Shown: in pieces, positions 34,612 to 43,134 of the stretch | How positions within the stretch are numbered: position 1 is the first letter of the stretch | Layout: each line of letters begins with the position of its first letter | Source of the DNA: Kribbella soli | GTDB taxonomy: Bacteria; Actinomycetota; Actinomycetes; Propionibacteriales; Kribbellaceae | Assembly: GCF_004331345.1 (NCBI RefSeq) | Contig: NZ_SJJZ01000001.1 | Location: 868,001-932,000, forward strand | Length of the DNA stretch: 64,000 bases | Direction: 5' to 3' | Translations under genes and position numbers: made by a program | The notes under the pieces: generated by a model | Seen by the model: only the letters and a program-made list of their open reading frames with translations | The model's database searches: none | Told to the model about the DNA's origin: nothing

Positions 34612-35394
34612 TCAGTCCTCGGTGGGGGTTAGCTCGAGGGTGTCGTAGCCGGTGGTGTCGAAGGCGTGGTCCGGGGTGGGGGGCTCGGCCAGGTCGATGG
34701 TGGCGTCGGAGTGGGCGCCGCAGCCGTAGTCGTAGGCGACGACGCGGGCCTCGCCGGGGGCCATCTCGTTGGCGCAGACGCCGAAGGCCTGGCCGAGGCT
34801 GTCGGCGAGGCGGATCCAGTAGCCGCACGAGAAGCACTTGTACGGGACGGCCTGTGCGATCGGGGACGTCGGGCCGAACTCCCCGCCGTACCAGCGCTCG
34901 GCGGCGTCTTCACGCCCGAACGGCGAGAGCACGCGCTCGCGACCGAGGCCGAGCTCCTCCACCACCGTGAGCACGTCCTCCGGCGCATCGGCGGTGTCGG
35001 TGAACCCGGGCTCGAGCCGCGGATCGTCGGCGTGCGTCGGGAACAGGTCGCCGGGGCGGAGGTCGCCGGGCTGGACGCGTTCCGACCACGGGACCCACTC
35101 GGGCGCGACAACTGCCGCGTCGCCGGGCAGCATCACGACCTCGTTGACCGTGACGGTCTTGGCACGCGACGCACGGGTCACCGTGACGGCCCAGCGCCAG
35201 CCGCGGTACCCGGGGTGGGTGGAGGCGAAATAGTGGGTGACGAGGCGCTCGCCCTCGACCAGATGACCGAGGTGCTCCCCGACCTGCGCGGCGCCGGCCT
35301 CGGCGATCGCGGCCTCGCGGGCCGGTTCGACCGCCGCGACGCAGACGGCGTCGGGCTTCGCACGTACCGATTCCGGGCTTTTGACAGGAGTCAC
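34612..35394 (-). CDS. DUF3027-family protein
   Basis: 260 aa from GTG 35394; GAGAATGG upstream could be a -10 box of a leaderless mRNA. The sequence (KPDAVCVAAVEPAREAAIAE, HYFASTHPGYRGWRWAVTVT, WVPWSERVQPGDLRPGDLFP) belongs to DUF3027, found across actinobacteria, often next to cold-shock-domain or DUF2530 genes. A CFSCGYW...CANEM Cys set near residue 200 suggests a small metal site. No biochemical role is known to me. Confidence 0.85.
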   Translation of the reverse strand: MTPVKSPESVRAKPDAVCVAAVEPAREAAIAEAGAAQVGEHLGHLVEGERLVTHYFASTHPGYRGWRWAVTVTRASRAKTVTVNEVVMLPGDAAVVAPEWVPWSERVQPGDLRPGDLFPTHADDPRLEPGFTDTADAPEDVLTVVEELGLGRERVLSPFGREDAAERWYGGEFGPTSPIAQAVPYKCFSCGYWIRLADSLGQAFGVCANEMAPGEARVVAYDYGCGAHSDATIDLAEPPTPDHAFDTTGYDTLELTPTED

Positions 35395-35511
35395 AATCGC
35401 CCATTCTCGCACGCCGCTCGCCGTACACCGAACCGCCGTCACCCACCCGCGATCCGGTGCCCTTACGCGCGGTGTCTGCCGTCTGTCCCCGGCACGAGGC
35501 AGGATGGTTTC

Positions 35512-37395
35512 ATGCAACCCCGCGACCCGAACGCCTCTGGAGGCCACCGCGACGGCGATCCCGCCGTCGGAGGGCCGCGCGCGGACGCCGGCCCCGGCCA
35601 GGCGCAGGCCGGCAACGGCAAGGCGGACGCTGCGCCTGGGAAGTCTGCGGGCGAGCGGCTCAGCGATGCCCGCGACCGGATGGGGACCGCAAGCAAGAAG
35701 GTGGGCCACGCCTCGAAGGTCGGGGCCGAGGGCGTTGCCTCGGCATCCAAGAAGGCAGCTGAGGCCGGCGGCAAGGTCGGGCGGGCAACCGGGCGCCGGA
35801 TCCGCGGCCTGACGAGCGCTCAAGGCGCCGGCGAGTCAGGCCTTTCGCGCCTCATCGAACTGGGCGCGGTGAACGCGGCGGGCGACACGGCGTTCGCGGT
35901 CTCGCTGGCAGGGACGGTGTTCTTCACCGTGCCGAGCGATCAGGCCCGCGACCGGGTGGCGTTGTTCCTGGTGCTCACGATGGCGCCTTTCGCGTTGATG
36001 GCGCCGCTGATCGGCCCGATCCTCGACCGGTTCCGGCACGGTCGCCGCTGGGCGATCGGCGCGACCCTCGGCGTCCGCGCGTTCCTGGTCTGGAGCCTGG
36101 CGTCGTCGATCTCCGGCCAGGGCTCCGCCTGGCTGTATCCGGCCGCGCTCGGCTGCCTGGTCGCCTCGAAGGCGTACGGCGTGACGCGTGCCTCCGCCGT
36201 ACCGCGGCTGCTTCCCCAGCAGATCACGCTCGTCACGGCCAACTCGCGGATCTCGCTCGCGGGTGTCGCCGGCGCGACCATCGGCGCCGGGATCGCCGCG
36301 GCGTTCGCCGCGATCGGGCCGCAGTGGTCGCTGCGCTGGGCCGCGCTGGTGTACATCGTCGGCCTGGTCCTCGCGATCCGGCTGCCGTCCGCGGTCGACT
36401 CCCCCGCCGACAAGGAAGTGACGGGTACGGCGGGACGGGACGCACGGCGCCGCGCGATCACCTCCGCGGTGGCCCGCGGGATCCGGTGCAACCTGGGACT
36501 GCGGTTCGTGTCCGGGTTCCTGACCATGTATCTGGCGTTCCTGCTCCGCGACCAGCCGATCAGCGGCGTCAAGGGCGCCGTCGCGGCGGGCGCGGTGATC
36601 GCCGCGGCCGGGATCGGGAACAGTCTCGGCACCATCCTCGGATCGTTGCTCAAAGCACGTAAACCGGAAACGGTCGTGCTCGTGGTGCTGCTCGCGGACG
36701 TGACCGTCGCGGTCGCGGTCGCCGTGCTGTACGGCCTGCCGATCCTGATCGCGCTCGGCCTGGTCGCAGGTCTGTGCAGCTCACTCGGCAAGCTGTCGCT
36801 GGACGCGATGATCCAGCGCGACGTCCCGGAATCCGTGCGTACGTCGGTGTTCGCGCGATCGGAGACGGTGCTGCAACTCGCGTGGGTGCTCGGCGGTGGC
36901 TGCGGGATCGTGCTGCCGCTGATCCCGCGCCTCGGGTTCGGGTTCCTCGCGGGCGTACTGCTGGTCGTCGTGTTCCTGGTACTGCGAATGCGCCCGACCA
37001 ACCGCCCGACCCAAGGCCCGCTGCGCCCCGGCGGCCTCGGCGGACCCCGCACCGACCACGGGCCCCACGCGCACCCGACGGAGCACCGGCGTCCGGCGAG
37101 CGAGGAGCACCCGGAGAGCACCACCCGGACGATCCTCAGCGTCGCCGAGCAGCGCGCGAACCGCGAGCGCCGTTCGAGCTCGCACGACGAGCCGACCATC
37201 GAGTGGCGCTCCTCGGATCAGAAGCCGCCGCCCGAACAACCCATGGGCCGCTGGTGGAGCGGTCAGACCGACGACGACGAGAACACCGGCGAGAACACGG
37301 CTCCCTGGTCCGAAGAACCAACCGTCGAACGCGACCGGAACCACCCCTTCAAGCGCCGCCCCGGCGGCGAGACCCCGCGCCGCCCACCCCGCTGA
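35512..37395 (+). CDS. MFS transporter with long charged N- and C-terminal tails
   Basis: 627 aa from ATG 35512. About 110 residues of Gly/Ala/Lys-rich low-complexity sequence, including an SKKVGHASKVGAEGVASASK repeat-like stretch, precede 12 hydrophobic segments (from LIELGAVNAAGDTAFAVSLA to FLAGVLLVVVFLVLRM). A ~120-residue disordered tail (HPTEHRRPASEEHPESTTRT, then HDEPTIEWRSSDQKPPPEQP) ends in RRPPR. The transporter core resembles the MFS protein usually beside DUF3027/DUF2530 in actinobacteria; its substrate is unknown. A strong hairpin lies 28 bp after the stop. Confidence 0.87.
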   Translation: MQPRDPNASGGHRDGDPAVGGPRADAGPGQAQAGNGKADAAPGKSAGERLSDARDRMGTASKKVGHASKVGAEGVASASKKAAEAGGKVGRATGRRIRGLTSAQGAGESGLSRLIELGAVNAAGDTAFAVSLAGTVFFTVPSDQARDRVALFLVLTMAPFALMAPLIGPILDRFRHGRRWAIGATLGVRAFLVWSLASSISGQGSAWLYPAALGCLVASKAYGVTRASAVPRLLPQQITLVTANSRISLAGVAGATIGAGIAAAFAAIGPQWSLRWAALVYIVGLVLAIRLPSAVDSPADKEVTGTAGRDARRRAITSAVARGIRCNLGLRFVSGFLTMYLAFLLRDQPISGVKGAVAAGAVIAAAGIGNSLGTILGSLLKARKPETVVLVVLLADVTVAVAVAVLYGLPILIALGLVAGLCSSLGKLSLDAMIQRDVPESVRTSVFARSETVLQLAWVLGGGCGIVLPLIPRLGFGFLAGVLLVVVFLVLRMRPTNRPTQGPLRPGGLGGPRTDHGPHAHPTEHRRPASEEHPESTTRTILSVAEQRANRERRSSSHDEPTIEWRSSDQKPPPEQPMGRWWSGQTDDDENTGENTAPWSEEPTVERDRNHPFKRRPGGETPRRPPR

Positions 37396-37423
37396 CACCC
37401 ACGCCCGGCTTCAGAACACAGCA

Positions 37424-37462
37424 GAGCGGCGGCCGAGTGGAGCTTCCACTCGACCGCCGCTC
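37424..37462. terminator. Strong bidirectional terminator hairpin
   Basis: An 18-bp stem (37424-37441 with 37445-37462, one mismatch) with loop GCT starts GAGCGGCGGCCGAGTGGA. It sits between the convergent MFS genes ending at 37395 and 37473 and is followed by GTTGCC on the plus strand. Confidence 0.75.
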
Positions 37463-37472
37463 GTTGCCTGGC

Positions 37473-39011
37473 TCAGGCTGAAGGGACTAAGTCAGCCTCC
37501 TCGGCGGGAGCGGTGCTGTGGGTGGTGCCGCGGAGGGTGAGGGTGGTGGCGACCGCGGTGGCGAGCAGGAGGACGGCACCGACCAGGGCGACGACGTTCA
37601 TGCTGTGGGTGAAGGCGTGGCGGGCGGTGGCCAAGACGGTGTCGGCCAACTGCGCGGGCAAGTGGGCGGCTGCGGCAGTCGCCGCGGGCAGACCCTCGCG
37701 GACGGGGGCTGCGACACCGGCCGGCAGATTCGACGGGACATCGGCGCGGTAGACCGCAGTACCGATCGATCCCAGGACCGCGATCCCGAGGGCGCCGCCG
37801 AACTCCGCGCAGGTCTCCATCACCGCGGACGCCGAGCCGGCGCGCTCCGGAGCAACCGAACCGACGACGGCCTCGGTCACCAGAGTCATCACCATCACCA
37901 GACCGGCGGCCAGCAGACCGGCACCGGCGAGCGGCACCGCCAGCGACGAGTCGACGTGCACCTGAGTGAGTACGCCGTACCCCGATGCCGCGAGGACGAA
38001 CGCTCCGCCGATCACGTATGCACGGTCCAGCTTCCCGGCGAGCGCGGTGGCCAACGGAGCCGCGCCACCGACCAGCACCGACGGGGCCAGCGACCACAGC
38101 GCCGCCTTCAACGGGCTCAGACCGTGCACCAACTGCAGGTACTGAGTCAGGAACACCGCGTTGCCCACCAGAGCGAGAGTCCCGATGGTGTTCGCTGCCA
38201 GCGACCCGCTGAACGCGCGGTTCCGGAACATCGACAGGTCGACCATCGGGTGCGCCGCGGTCCGCTGCCGCTGGACGAACAGCACCCCGAACACCAGCCC
38301 GGCGACGATCGCCACCACCGGCAGCGCGGACACACCGTGCGCCGCCAGCTCCTTGATCCCCCAGATCACCGGCAGTACGGCGGCCAGCGACAACACCGAA
38401 CCCAGCAGGTCGAACCGCCCGCGCACCGGCGCCTTGAACTCGGGCAGCAGCACCGGCGCGAGGACGAGCAGCAGAACCATCGCCGGGGTGTTGATCAGGA
38501 ACACCGAGCCCCACCAGAAGTGCTCCAGCAGGAACCCGCCGAGCACCGGACCGAGGGTGATCCCGCCCATCATCACCGCGCTCCAGAACGCGATCGCCTT
38601 CGACCGCTGCTTCGGGTCGTGGAACATGTTCCGGATCAGCGCCAGAGTCGACGGCATCAGGGTCGCACCGCCGATCCCGAGCAGGGCGCGGGCCGCGATC
38701 AGCTGCTCCGGGTTCTGCGCGTACGCCGCCGCGATCGAGGCGACCCCGAATCCGATCGCGCCGAACAGCAGCAGCCGGCGGCGGCCGATCCGGTCGCCGA
38801 GCGAGCCCATGGTGATCAGCAGGCCGGCCAGCACGAACCCGTAGATGTCGAAGATCCACAGCTGCTCGGTCGCGTTCACGCCGAGGTCCGCGCTGATGAA
38901 CGGGACCGCGAAGTACAGCACCGACACGTCCATCGAGACCAGCAGCAGCGGCAGCGCGAGCACCCCGAGCGCGATCCACTCCTTGCGTCCCGCCCGTTCT
39001 GTCGAACCCAT
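37473..39011 (-). CDS. DHA2-type MFS drug exporter (14 TM)
   Basis: 512 aa. LALPLLLVSMDVSVLYFAVP (TM1 with the D of motif D1), LGDRIGRRRLLLFGAIGFGV (motif A), AARALLGIGGATLMPSTLAL (motif B) and GPVLGGFLLEHFWWGSVFLI (motif C) identify the EmrB/QacA/LfrA group of proton-driven multidrug exporters. The divergent TetR gene 100 bp away is its likely repressor. That interval is full of palindromes. It ends close to a strong bidirectional terminator. Confidence 0.93.
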   Translation of the reverse strand: MGSTERAGRKEWIALGVLALPLLLVSMDVSVLYFAVPFISADLGVNATEQLWIFDIYGFVLAGLLITMGSLGDRIGRRRLLLFGAIGFGVASIAAAYAQNPEQLIAARALLGIGGATLMPSTLALIRNMFHDPKQRSKAIAFWSAVMMGGITLGPVLGGFLLEHFWWGSVFLINTPAMVLLLVLAPVLLPEFKAPVRGRFDLLGSVLSLAAVLPVIWGIKELAAHGVSALPVVAIVAGLVFGVLFVQRQRTAAHPMVDLSMFRNRAFSGSLAANTIGTLALVGNAVFLTQYLQLVHGLSPLKAALWSLAPSVLVGGAAPLATALAGKLDRAYVIGGAFVLAASGYGVLTQVHVDSSLAVPLAGAGLLAAGLVMVMTLVTEAVVGSVAPERAGSASAVMETCAEFGGALGIAVLGSIGTAVYRADVPSNLPAGVAAPVREGLPAATAAAAHLPAQLADTVLATARHAFTHSMNVVALVGAVLLLATAVATTLTLRGTTHSTAPAEEADLVPSA

Positions 39012-39027
39012 GACACCCCTCCGATAT

Positions 39028-39100
39028 TATCTGTCTACGCCGCACACTGTGTGCGCCATACACAGACCATACACAAGACTGTCTATGCTGTAAACAGATA
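39028..39100. promoter_or_regulatory. Operator cluster between the DHA2 exporter and TetR
   Basis: The interval contains the perfect palindrome CGCACACTGTGTGCG (39041-39055), a direct repeat of CCATACACA (from 39056 and 39067), and inverted TATCTGT / ACAGATA at the two ends (39028-39034, 39094-39100). The arrangement suggests overlapping divergent promoters with TetR operators. Which repeat is bound is not known. Confidence 0.6.
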
Positions 39101-39111
39101 GGATGGTGGTC

Positions 39112-39846
39112 ATGGACGAGAACGAACTGCCGCGGGTGTTGCAGCAGCTCTGGGGGATCGAGGGGCGGAGCCGCCCGGGGCCGAAGCCGGCGTTCCACAT
39201 CAGCGACATCGCGCGGGCCGCGATCAAGCTGGCCGACGCGGGCGGGCTGGCCGCGGTCTCGATGAGCAAGGTGGCGGCCGAGCTCGGCTTCACCACGATG
39301 TCGCTCTACCGGTACGTCGACGCCAAGGACGACCTGTACGTCGTCATGCTCGAGTACGCCTTCGCCGAGCCGCCGGTCCTGGACCCGGCGCTCGACTGGC
39401 GCGGCCGGATCACCGCCTGGGCCGAGGCGTTCCGCGACGGGCTGCGGCGGCACCCGTGGATCCTGCAGATCCCGATCCAGGACCCGCCGCTGTCACCGAA
39501 CCAGCTGGCCTGGATGGAGTCCGGGCTGGACGCATTCGACGGTACGCCGCTCGCGCCGCAGGACCGGCTGTCCGCGATGCTGCTGGTGAACATCTACGTC
39601 CGCGGTACGGCGCAACTCACCGCGAACATGCTCACCGAACCGGACGAGGTCCGCGAGGCCGACCGGCTCTACACGCAGCGCCTGACGATGCTCGCAACCC
39701 CGGACCGTTTCCCCGGCATCGCGGCCACGCTCGAGCAGCCGCTCGACGAGGGCTACGCCGGCGACTTCGACGTCGCCGAATTCACCTTCGGCCTGAACAC
39801 CGTGCTCGACGGCATCCACACCCGCATCACCCGCCAAACCCCCTGA
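39112..39846 (+). CDS. TetR-family regulator (TetR_C class)
   Basis: 244 aa from ATG 39112, after AGGATGG; an in-frame ATG lies 9 bp earlier. The DNA-binding part starts unusually late (residue ~33), after GRSRPGPKPAFHISDIARAA. It continues AADAGGLAAVSMSKVAAELG-like sequence and FTTMSLYRYVDAKDDLYVVM, characteristic of TetR-class repressors with a tetracycline-repressor-like C-terminal domain. Tyr-Arg-Tyr-Val in the recognition helix is canonical. It is divergent from the DHA2 exporter it probably represses. A long-arm hairpin begins 10 bp after its stop. Confidence 0.92.
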   Translation: MDENELPRVLQQLWGIEGRSRPGPKPAFHISDIARAAIKLADAGGLAAVSMSKVAAELGFTTMSLYRYVDAKDDLYVVMLEYAFAEPPVLDPALDWRGRITAWAEAFRDGLRRHPWILQIPIQDPPLSPNQLAWMESGLDAFDGTPLAPQDRLSAMLLVNIYVRGTAQLTANMLTEPDEVREADRLYTQRLTMLATPDRFPGIAATLEQPLDEGYAGDFDVAEFTFGLNTVLDGIHTRITRQTP

Positions 39847-39856
39847 TCCCCCTCGG

Positions 39857-39972
39857 CCGCATTTGCCTGGTCGACCCAGCAAGTCGGGGGTTCCTGACCC
39901 CTGACCAGGGTCCAGAAGGCAGCACTTGGTGGGTCAGCCAGGCAAATTGGTGGGTCAACCAGGCAAATGCGG
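39857..39972. repeat. Long-arm hairpin with a duplicated right arm (copy H)
   Basis: A left arm of 22 bp (39857-39878, CCGCATTTGCCTGGTCGACC...) pairs with 39951-39972 with one mismatch. A third copy of the arm core TGGGTCAGCCAGGCAAAT occupies 39930-39947, 21 bp before the right arm, so the arm appears tandemly duplicated. The ~50-nt loop contains GGGGGTTCCTGACCCC. It lies between TetR and the convergent cold-shock gene. Confidence 0.8.
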
Positions 39973-39985
39973 GGGGCGGGGTGGG

Positions 39986-40369
39986 TCAGACGTCGAGTTT
40001 GTCGGCGACGCCGCGGAGGACGGTGGCGACCTGGCGGGCGGACTTGTTGTCGGGCTGGCGGCCGCGGCGGTAGCCCTCGCCGAGGCGGTCGAGAAGTTTG
40101 ATCAGATCCTCGATGACGACCTGCATGTCCTCGGGCTTCGGGCGCATCGCCTTCGCCACCGACGGCGGCGGGTCGATCAGCCGCACCTGGAGAGCCTGCT
40201 CACCCTTGCGTCCCTCGACGACACCGAACTCGACCTTCTGGCCCGGCTTCAGGTTGGTGACACCCGACGGCAAGGCCTCGGCGCGGACGTAGACGTCCCC
40301 ACCCTCCTCCTTGCTGAGGAATCCGAACCCCTTCTCGGAGTCATACCACTTCACCTTGCCAACGGGCAC
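39986..40369 (-). CDS. Cold-shock-domain protein with a helical C-terminal extension
   Basis: 127 aa from GTG 40369, with AAGAGG 7 bp upstream. Residues 1-65 form a CSD (GKVKWYDSEKGFGFLSKEEG). RNP1 is KGFGFL, but the RNP2 position reads DVYVRAEAL instead of the usual DVFVHxS. The remaining ~60 residues (KPEDMQVVIEDLIKLLDRLG, ...KSARQVATVLRGVADKLDV) are helical. This long CSD form is common in actinobacteria near DUF3027 genes. Single-stranded nucleic-acid binding is expected. A role as mRNA chaperone or regulator is inference. Confidence 0.88.
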   Translation of the reverse strand: MPVGKVKWYDSEKGFGFLSKEEGGDVYVRAEALPSGVTNLKPGQKVEFGVVEGRKGEQALQVRLIDPPPSVAKAMRPKPEDMQVVIEDLIKLLDRLGEGYRRGRQPDNKSARQVATVLRGVADKLDV

Positions 40370-40520
40370 GGGAGACCTCTTCTTTAAGATCAAGCACAGC
40401 AGTCGTCATTCGTTCGGAAGCAACCGAACCCCGCAGGATCCGGTTGAAAACCCAGCGTACGTGAACCGGCGCGGCGGCGCCTCCGGGAAACTACCTGATC
40501 AGGCAGACTTCCCGCACCCC

Positions 40521-41996
40521 TTACAAGTTCCGGTACTTTTCGGGCTCCGGCAACCGTTCGTTCATGGATCCGGACCGGAACCCGCGCGGATCCACCCGCG
40601 CCGCCGGGAACCCTTCGGCCATGACCGCATTCACCAGCGACTGCTGGTCCACCTGGTCCAGCAGCGCGACGTCGATCTCGATCGAGGCGCTCTCCCCGAG
40701 GTCCCGGACCCGCACGTTCTGGACGCCGTACGACGCCAGCCGCGAACGGACCGCCTGCTCGGCGCGGTCGACGCGCGCGAGCAGGTTCGGGGTGATCCGG
40801 ATGCCGTACGCGATCCGGCTGGACAGGCACGCCGCGGCCGGCTTGTCCGAGGTCTCGAGACCCCAGCTGCGCGACGCCGTACGGATCTGCGCCTTGGTCA
40901 GCCGCGCGTCCTTCAGCGGCGTCAGCGCGCCGCGCTCGAAGGCGGCCCGGATCCCCGGCCGGAAGCCGGCGATCGCGTCGTCCGCGTTCGTCCCGGTCGC
41001 GATCGCGGTGATCCCGAACTCGTCCGCGATCGGCTGCAGCGTCTCGACCAGCTCGGCCTTGCAGAAGTAGCACCGGGCGCCCGAGTTCGCCTGGTATCCC
41101 TCGCGCTCCATCTCGTGCGTGTGTGGCGTGACGTGGCGGACCCCGAGCGTGTCCGCGAACCGCGCCGCAGGCTCGAGCTCCGCCGCCGGGAGCGAAGGCG
41201 ACACCGCGGTCGCCGCGACGACGTTCGCCGGGCCGATCGCCCGCGCCGCCGCCGCGAGCAGGAACGCCGAGTCGGCGCCGCCGCTGAACGCGACCACCAT
41301 CTTGTCGTACGACGACAGCCGCCGCATGAGCGCTTCCAGCCGCTGCTCGAGCACGTACTCGTCGAGCCAGGCCGGGAACTCGGTCAGATCGTTCAGCACG
41401 ACGTCGGCGCCGTACGCGCGCAGCTCGTCCGCGGTGAACGGGCCGGTCGCGACCGACACCGCGACCGCACCGGCCGCGTGCGCGCCGTCGATGTCCGCGG
41501 TGTGATCGCCGACGTAGATCATCGCCTGGTGCTCGCGCAGCGCCGTACCTTTCTCGGCACCGTGCAGGTCACCGACCGGCTCGTCGACGTCCAGGCCGAG
41601 GTGCTCCAGGTGCAGCCGGACCGACGGGGTGTACTTCGCCGAGACGACCATCGTCCGCCCGCGCAACGCCCGGATCGCGGCCAGCGACTCGGCCACGCCC
41701 GGCAGCGGCAGGCTGCCCGTGATCGCGTACGACGGATAGTGCTCGCGGTACCGCGCGACCATCGCGTCGACCTGCTCGGGCGGGAACCAGTTCGCCATCT
41801 CCCAGGTCAGCGGCGGCCCGAGCCGGCTCACCACCAGGTCGGTGTCGATCGGGACGCCGGTCTCCGCGGCCAGCAGGTCCCAGACGGCCTGGATCCCGGG
41901 CCGGGAGTCGATCAGCGTCATGTCCAGGTCGAACCCGACGACCAACTCCGGAACGTCGGCGGTATCGGGAGCGGACTGGATCTCGGCGGTTGACAC
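40521..41996 (-). CDS. Fusion of a HAD-family hydrolase and LarE-type sacrificial sulfur transferase
   Basis: 491 aa from GTG 41996, after TTAGGGTTGGGGAC. Residues ~17-215 are a HAD phosphatase with GFDLDMTLID (nucleophile D23, acid/base D25), MVVSAKYTPS (motif II) and IYVGDHTADIDGAHAAGA (motif IV). From about residue 220 the protein is LarE-like: PP-loop VAFSGGADSAFLLA, GARCYFCKAELVETLQPIAD with Cys residues, ATGTNADDAIAGFRPG and ETSDKPAAACLSSRIAYG. LarE donates sulfur to build the nickel-pincer cofactor of lactate-racemase-like enzymes. No larB, larC or larA is in this window. The HAD half might remove a phosphate or AMP related to the same cofactor. Confidence 0.85.
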   Translation of the reverse strand: MSTAEIQSAPDTADVPELVVGFDLDMTLIDSRPGIQAVWDLLAAETGVPIDTDLVVSRLGPPLTWEMANWFPPEQVDAMVARYREHYPSYAITGSLPLPGVAESLAAIRALRGRTMVVSAKYTPSVRLHLEHLGLDVDEPVGDLHGAEKGTALREHQAMIYVGDHTADIDGAHAAGAVAVSVATGPFTADELRAYGADVVLNDLTEFPAWLDEYVLEQRLEALMRRLSSYDKMVVAFSGGADSAFLLAAAARAIGPANVVAATAVSPSLPAAELEPAARFADTLGVRHVTPHTHEMEREGYQANSGARCYFCKAELVETLQPIADEFGITAIATGTNADDAIAGFRPGIRAAFERGALTPLKDARLTKAQIRTASRSWGLETSDKPAAACLSSRIAYGIRITPNLLARVDRAEQAVRSRLASYGVQNVRVRDLGESASIEIDVALLDQVDQQSLVNAVMAEGFPAARVDPRGFRSGSMNERLPEPEKYRNL

Positions 41997-42021
41997 GTCC
42001 CCAACCCTAACAAGCGCCGAT

Positions 42022-42100
42022 GAACCGCCCTGCAGGCAGAACCCCGCCCACGGGCCCCGAACCGGCCGAAACCGGGGGTTGTGCCTGCGTGGCGGTCCGC
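42022..42100. repeat. Long-arm hairpin element, class 2 copy I
   Basis: GCAGGCAGAACCCCG (42032-42046) pairs with 42073-42088 (one mismatch plus a bulge), loop 26 nt. The left flank GAACCGCC and right flank GTCCGC match the element at 28525-28604, though the loops differ. It lies between the divergent HAD-LarE and TauD-like genes. Confidence 0.85.
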
Positions 42101-42170
42101 ATCCCGATACCCCATCAAAGTCCACTAAATCAGTTGGATTATGGGACATATCTACTACAAGGGAGCACTC

Positions 42171-43079
42171 ATGACGACGCAACTGGAAGCACCGGAGATC
42201 ACCGTCGCCAAGGCCGGTGGGGCGATCGGCGCGGTGATCGGCAACGTCGAACTCGGCGGCGACCTGGCGCCGGAGACCGTCGCAGCGATCCGGCAGGCGC
42301 TGCTCGACCACAAGGTGATCTTCTTCCGCGACCAGCACCACCTCGACGACGCCGGCCAGCTCGCGTTCGCGAAGCTGCTCGGTACGCCGACGCTCGCGCA
42401 CCCGACCTCGAAGAGCCTCGACGGCGCCGCGAACGTGCTGCCGATCGACTCCGACTACAGCAAGGCGAACAGCTGGCACACCGACGTCACGTTCATCGAC
42501 CGGATCCCCGCGATCAGCCTGCTCCGCGCTGTCACGCTCCCGGCGTACGGCGGGAACACCGCCTGGGCCAACACGGTCACGGCGTACGCGAATCTGCCGC
42601 AGTCCCTGCAGGCGCTCGTCGATCGGCTGTGGGCGGTGCACAGCAACAAGTACGACTACGCCGGACATGCCGACGAGGGGCGCATCGGCGGCGTCGACGT
42701 GAAGGTCGAGGAGCATCGCAAACAGTTCGAGTCGAAGGTGTTCGAGACCGAGCACCCGGTGGTCCGCGTCCACCCCGAGACCGGCGAGCGCGCGCTTGTC
42801 CTCGGTCATTTCGTCCGCCGGTTCGTCGGGCTCAGCAGCACCGAGACGACCGCGCTGTTCCAGCTCTTGCAGAACCGGGTCACGAACCTCGACAACACCG
42901 TTCGCTGGCAGTGGCAGCCGGGCGACCTGGCGATCTGGGACAACCGCGCGACGCAGCACTACGGCGTCGCCGACTACGACGACCTGCCGCGCCGGCTGCA
43001 CCGGATCACGCTCGCGGGCGGCGTCCGCAGTACGCCGCGAACGGGCGACGCCTCGCACTTCTCCGCACTTGACAACTGA
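42171..43079 (+). CDS. TauD/TfdA-family Fe(II)/2-oxoglutarate dioxygenase
   Basis: 302 aa from ATG 42171, after AAGGGAG. The iron ligands are SWHTDVTF (H103, D105) and the distal His in [16 protein letters not shown]. The C-terminal Arg of [10 protein letters not shown] is the expected 2-oxoglutarate anchor. Overall length and [20 protein letters not shown] match taurine/alkylsulfonate/2,4-D-type dioxygenases, and sulfonate or similar oxidation is plausible. It is followed by a TetR-R2lox pair on the same strand, with a promoter and inverted repeat between them. Confidence 0.9.
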   Translation: MTTQLEAPEITVAKAGGAIGAVIGNVELGGDLAPETVAAIRQALLDHKVIFFRDQHHLDDAGQLAFAKLLGTPTLAHPTSKSLDGAANVLPIDSDYSKANSWHTDVTFIDRIPAISLLRAVTLPAYGGNTAWANTVTAYANLPQSLQALVDRLWAVHSNKYDYAGHADEGRIGGVDVKVEEHRKQFESKVFETEHPVVRVHPETGERALVLGHFVRRFVGLSSTETTALFQLLQNRVTNLDNTVRWQWQPGDLAIWDNRATQHYGVADYDDLPRRLHRITLAGGVRSTPRTGDASHFSALDN

Positions 43080-43085
43080 AGACGC

Positions 43086-43106
43086 GATGTCCGAGCACTT
43101 GACATC
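43086..43106. promoter_or_regulatory. Inverted repeat and -35-like box upstream of the TetR-R2lox operon
   Basis: GATGTC (43086-43091) and GACATC (43101-43106) flank CGAGCACTT. The right half overlaps TTGACA, an ideal -35, with TTTTGTAAAC downstream as a possible -10. GCACTTGACA is also repeated ~33 bp earlier at the end of the dioxygenase gene. A TetR operator over the promoter is plausible. Confidence 0.5.
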
Positions 43107-43134
43107 CGGAGCAGTTTTGTAAACCCTCATCCGC

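Noticed and set aside
35512..37395. N-terminally extended transporter start upstream of 35512
   Set aside because: The open frame continues to 34666 only because it mirrors the DUF3027 gene; the ATG at 35512 is the first plausible start.
37424..37462. Another member of the long-arm hairpin family
   Set aside because: Its 3-nt loop and location between two stop codons fit an ordinary bidirectional terminator.
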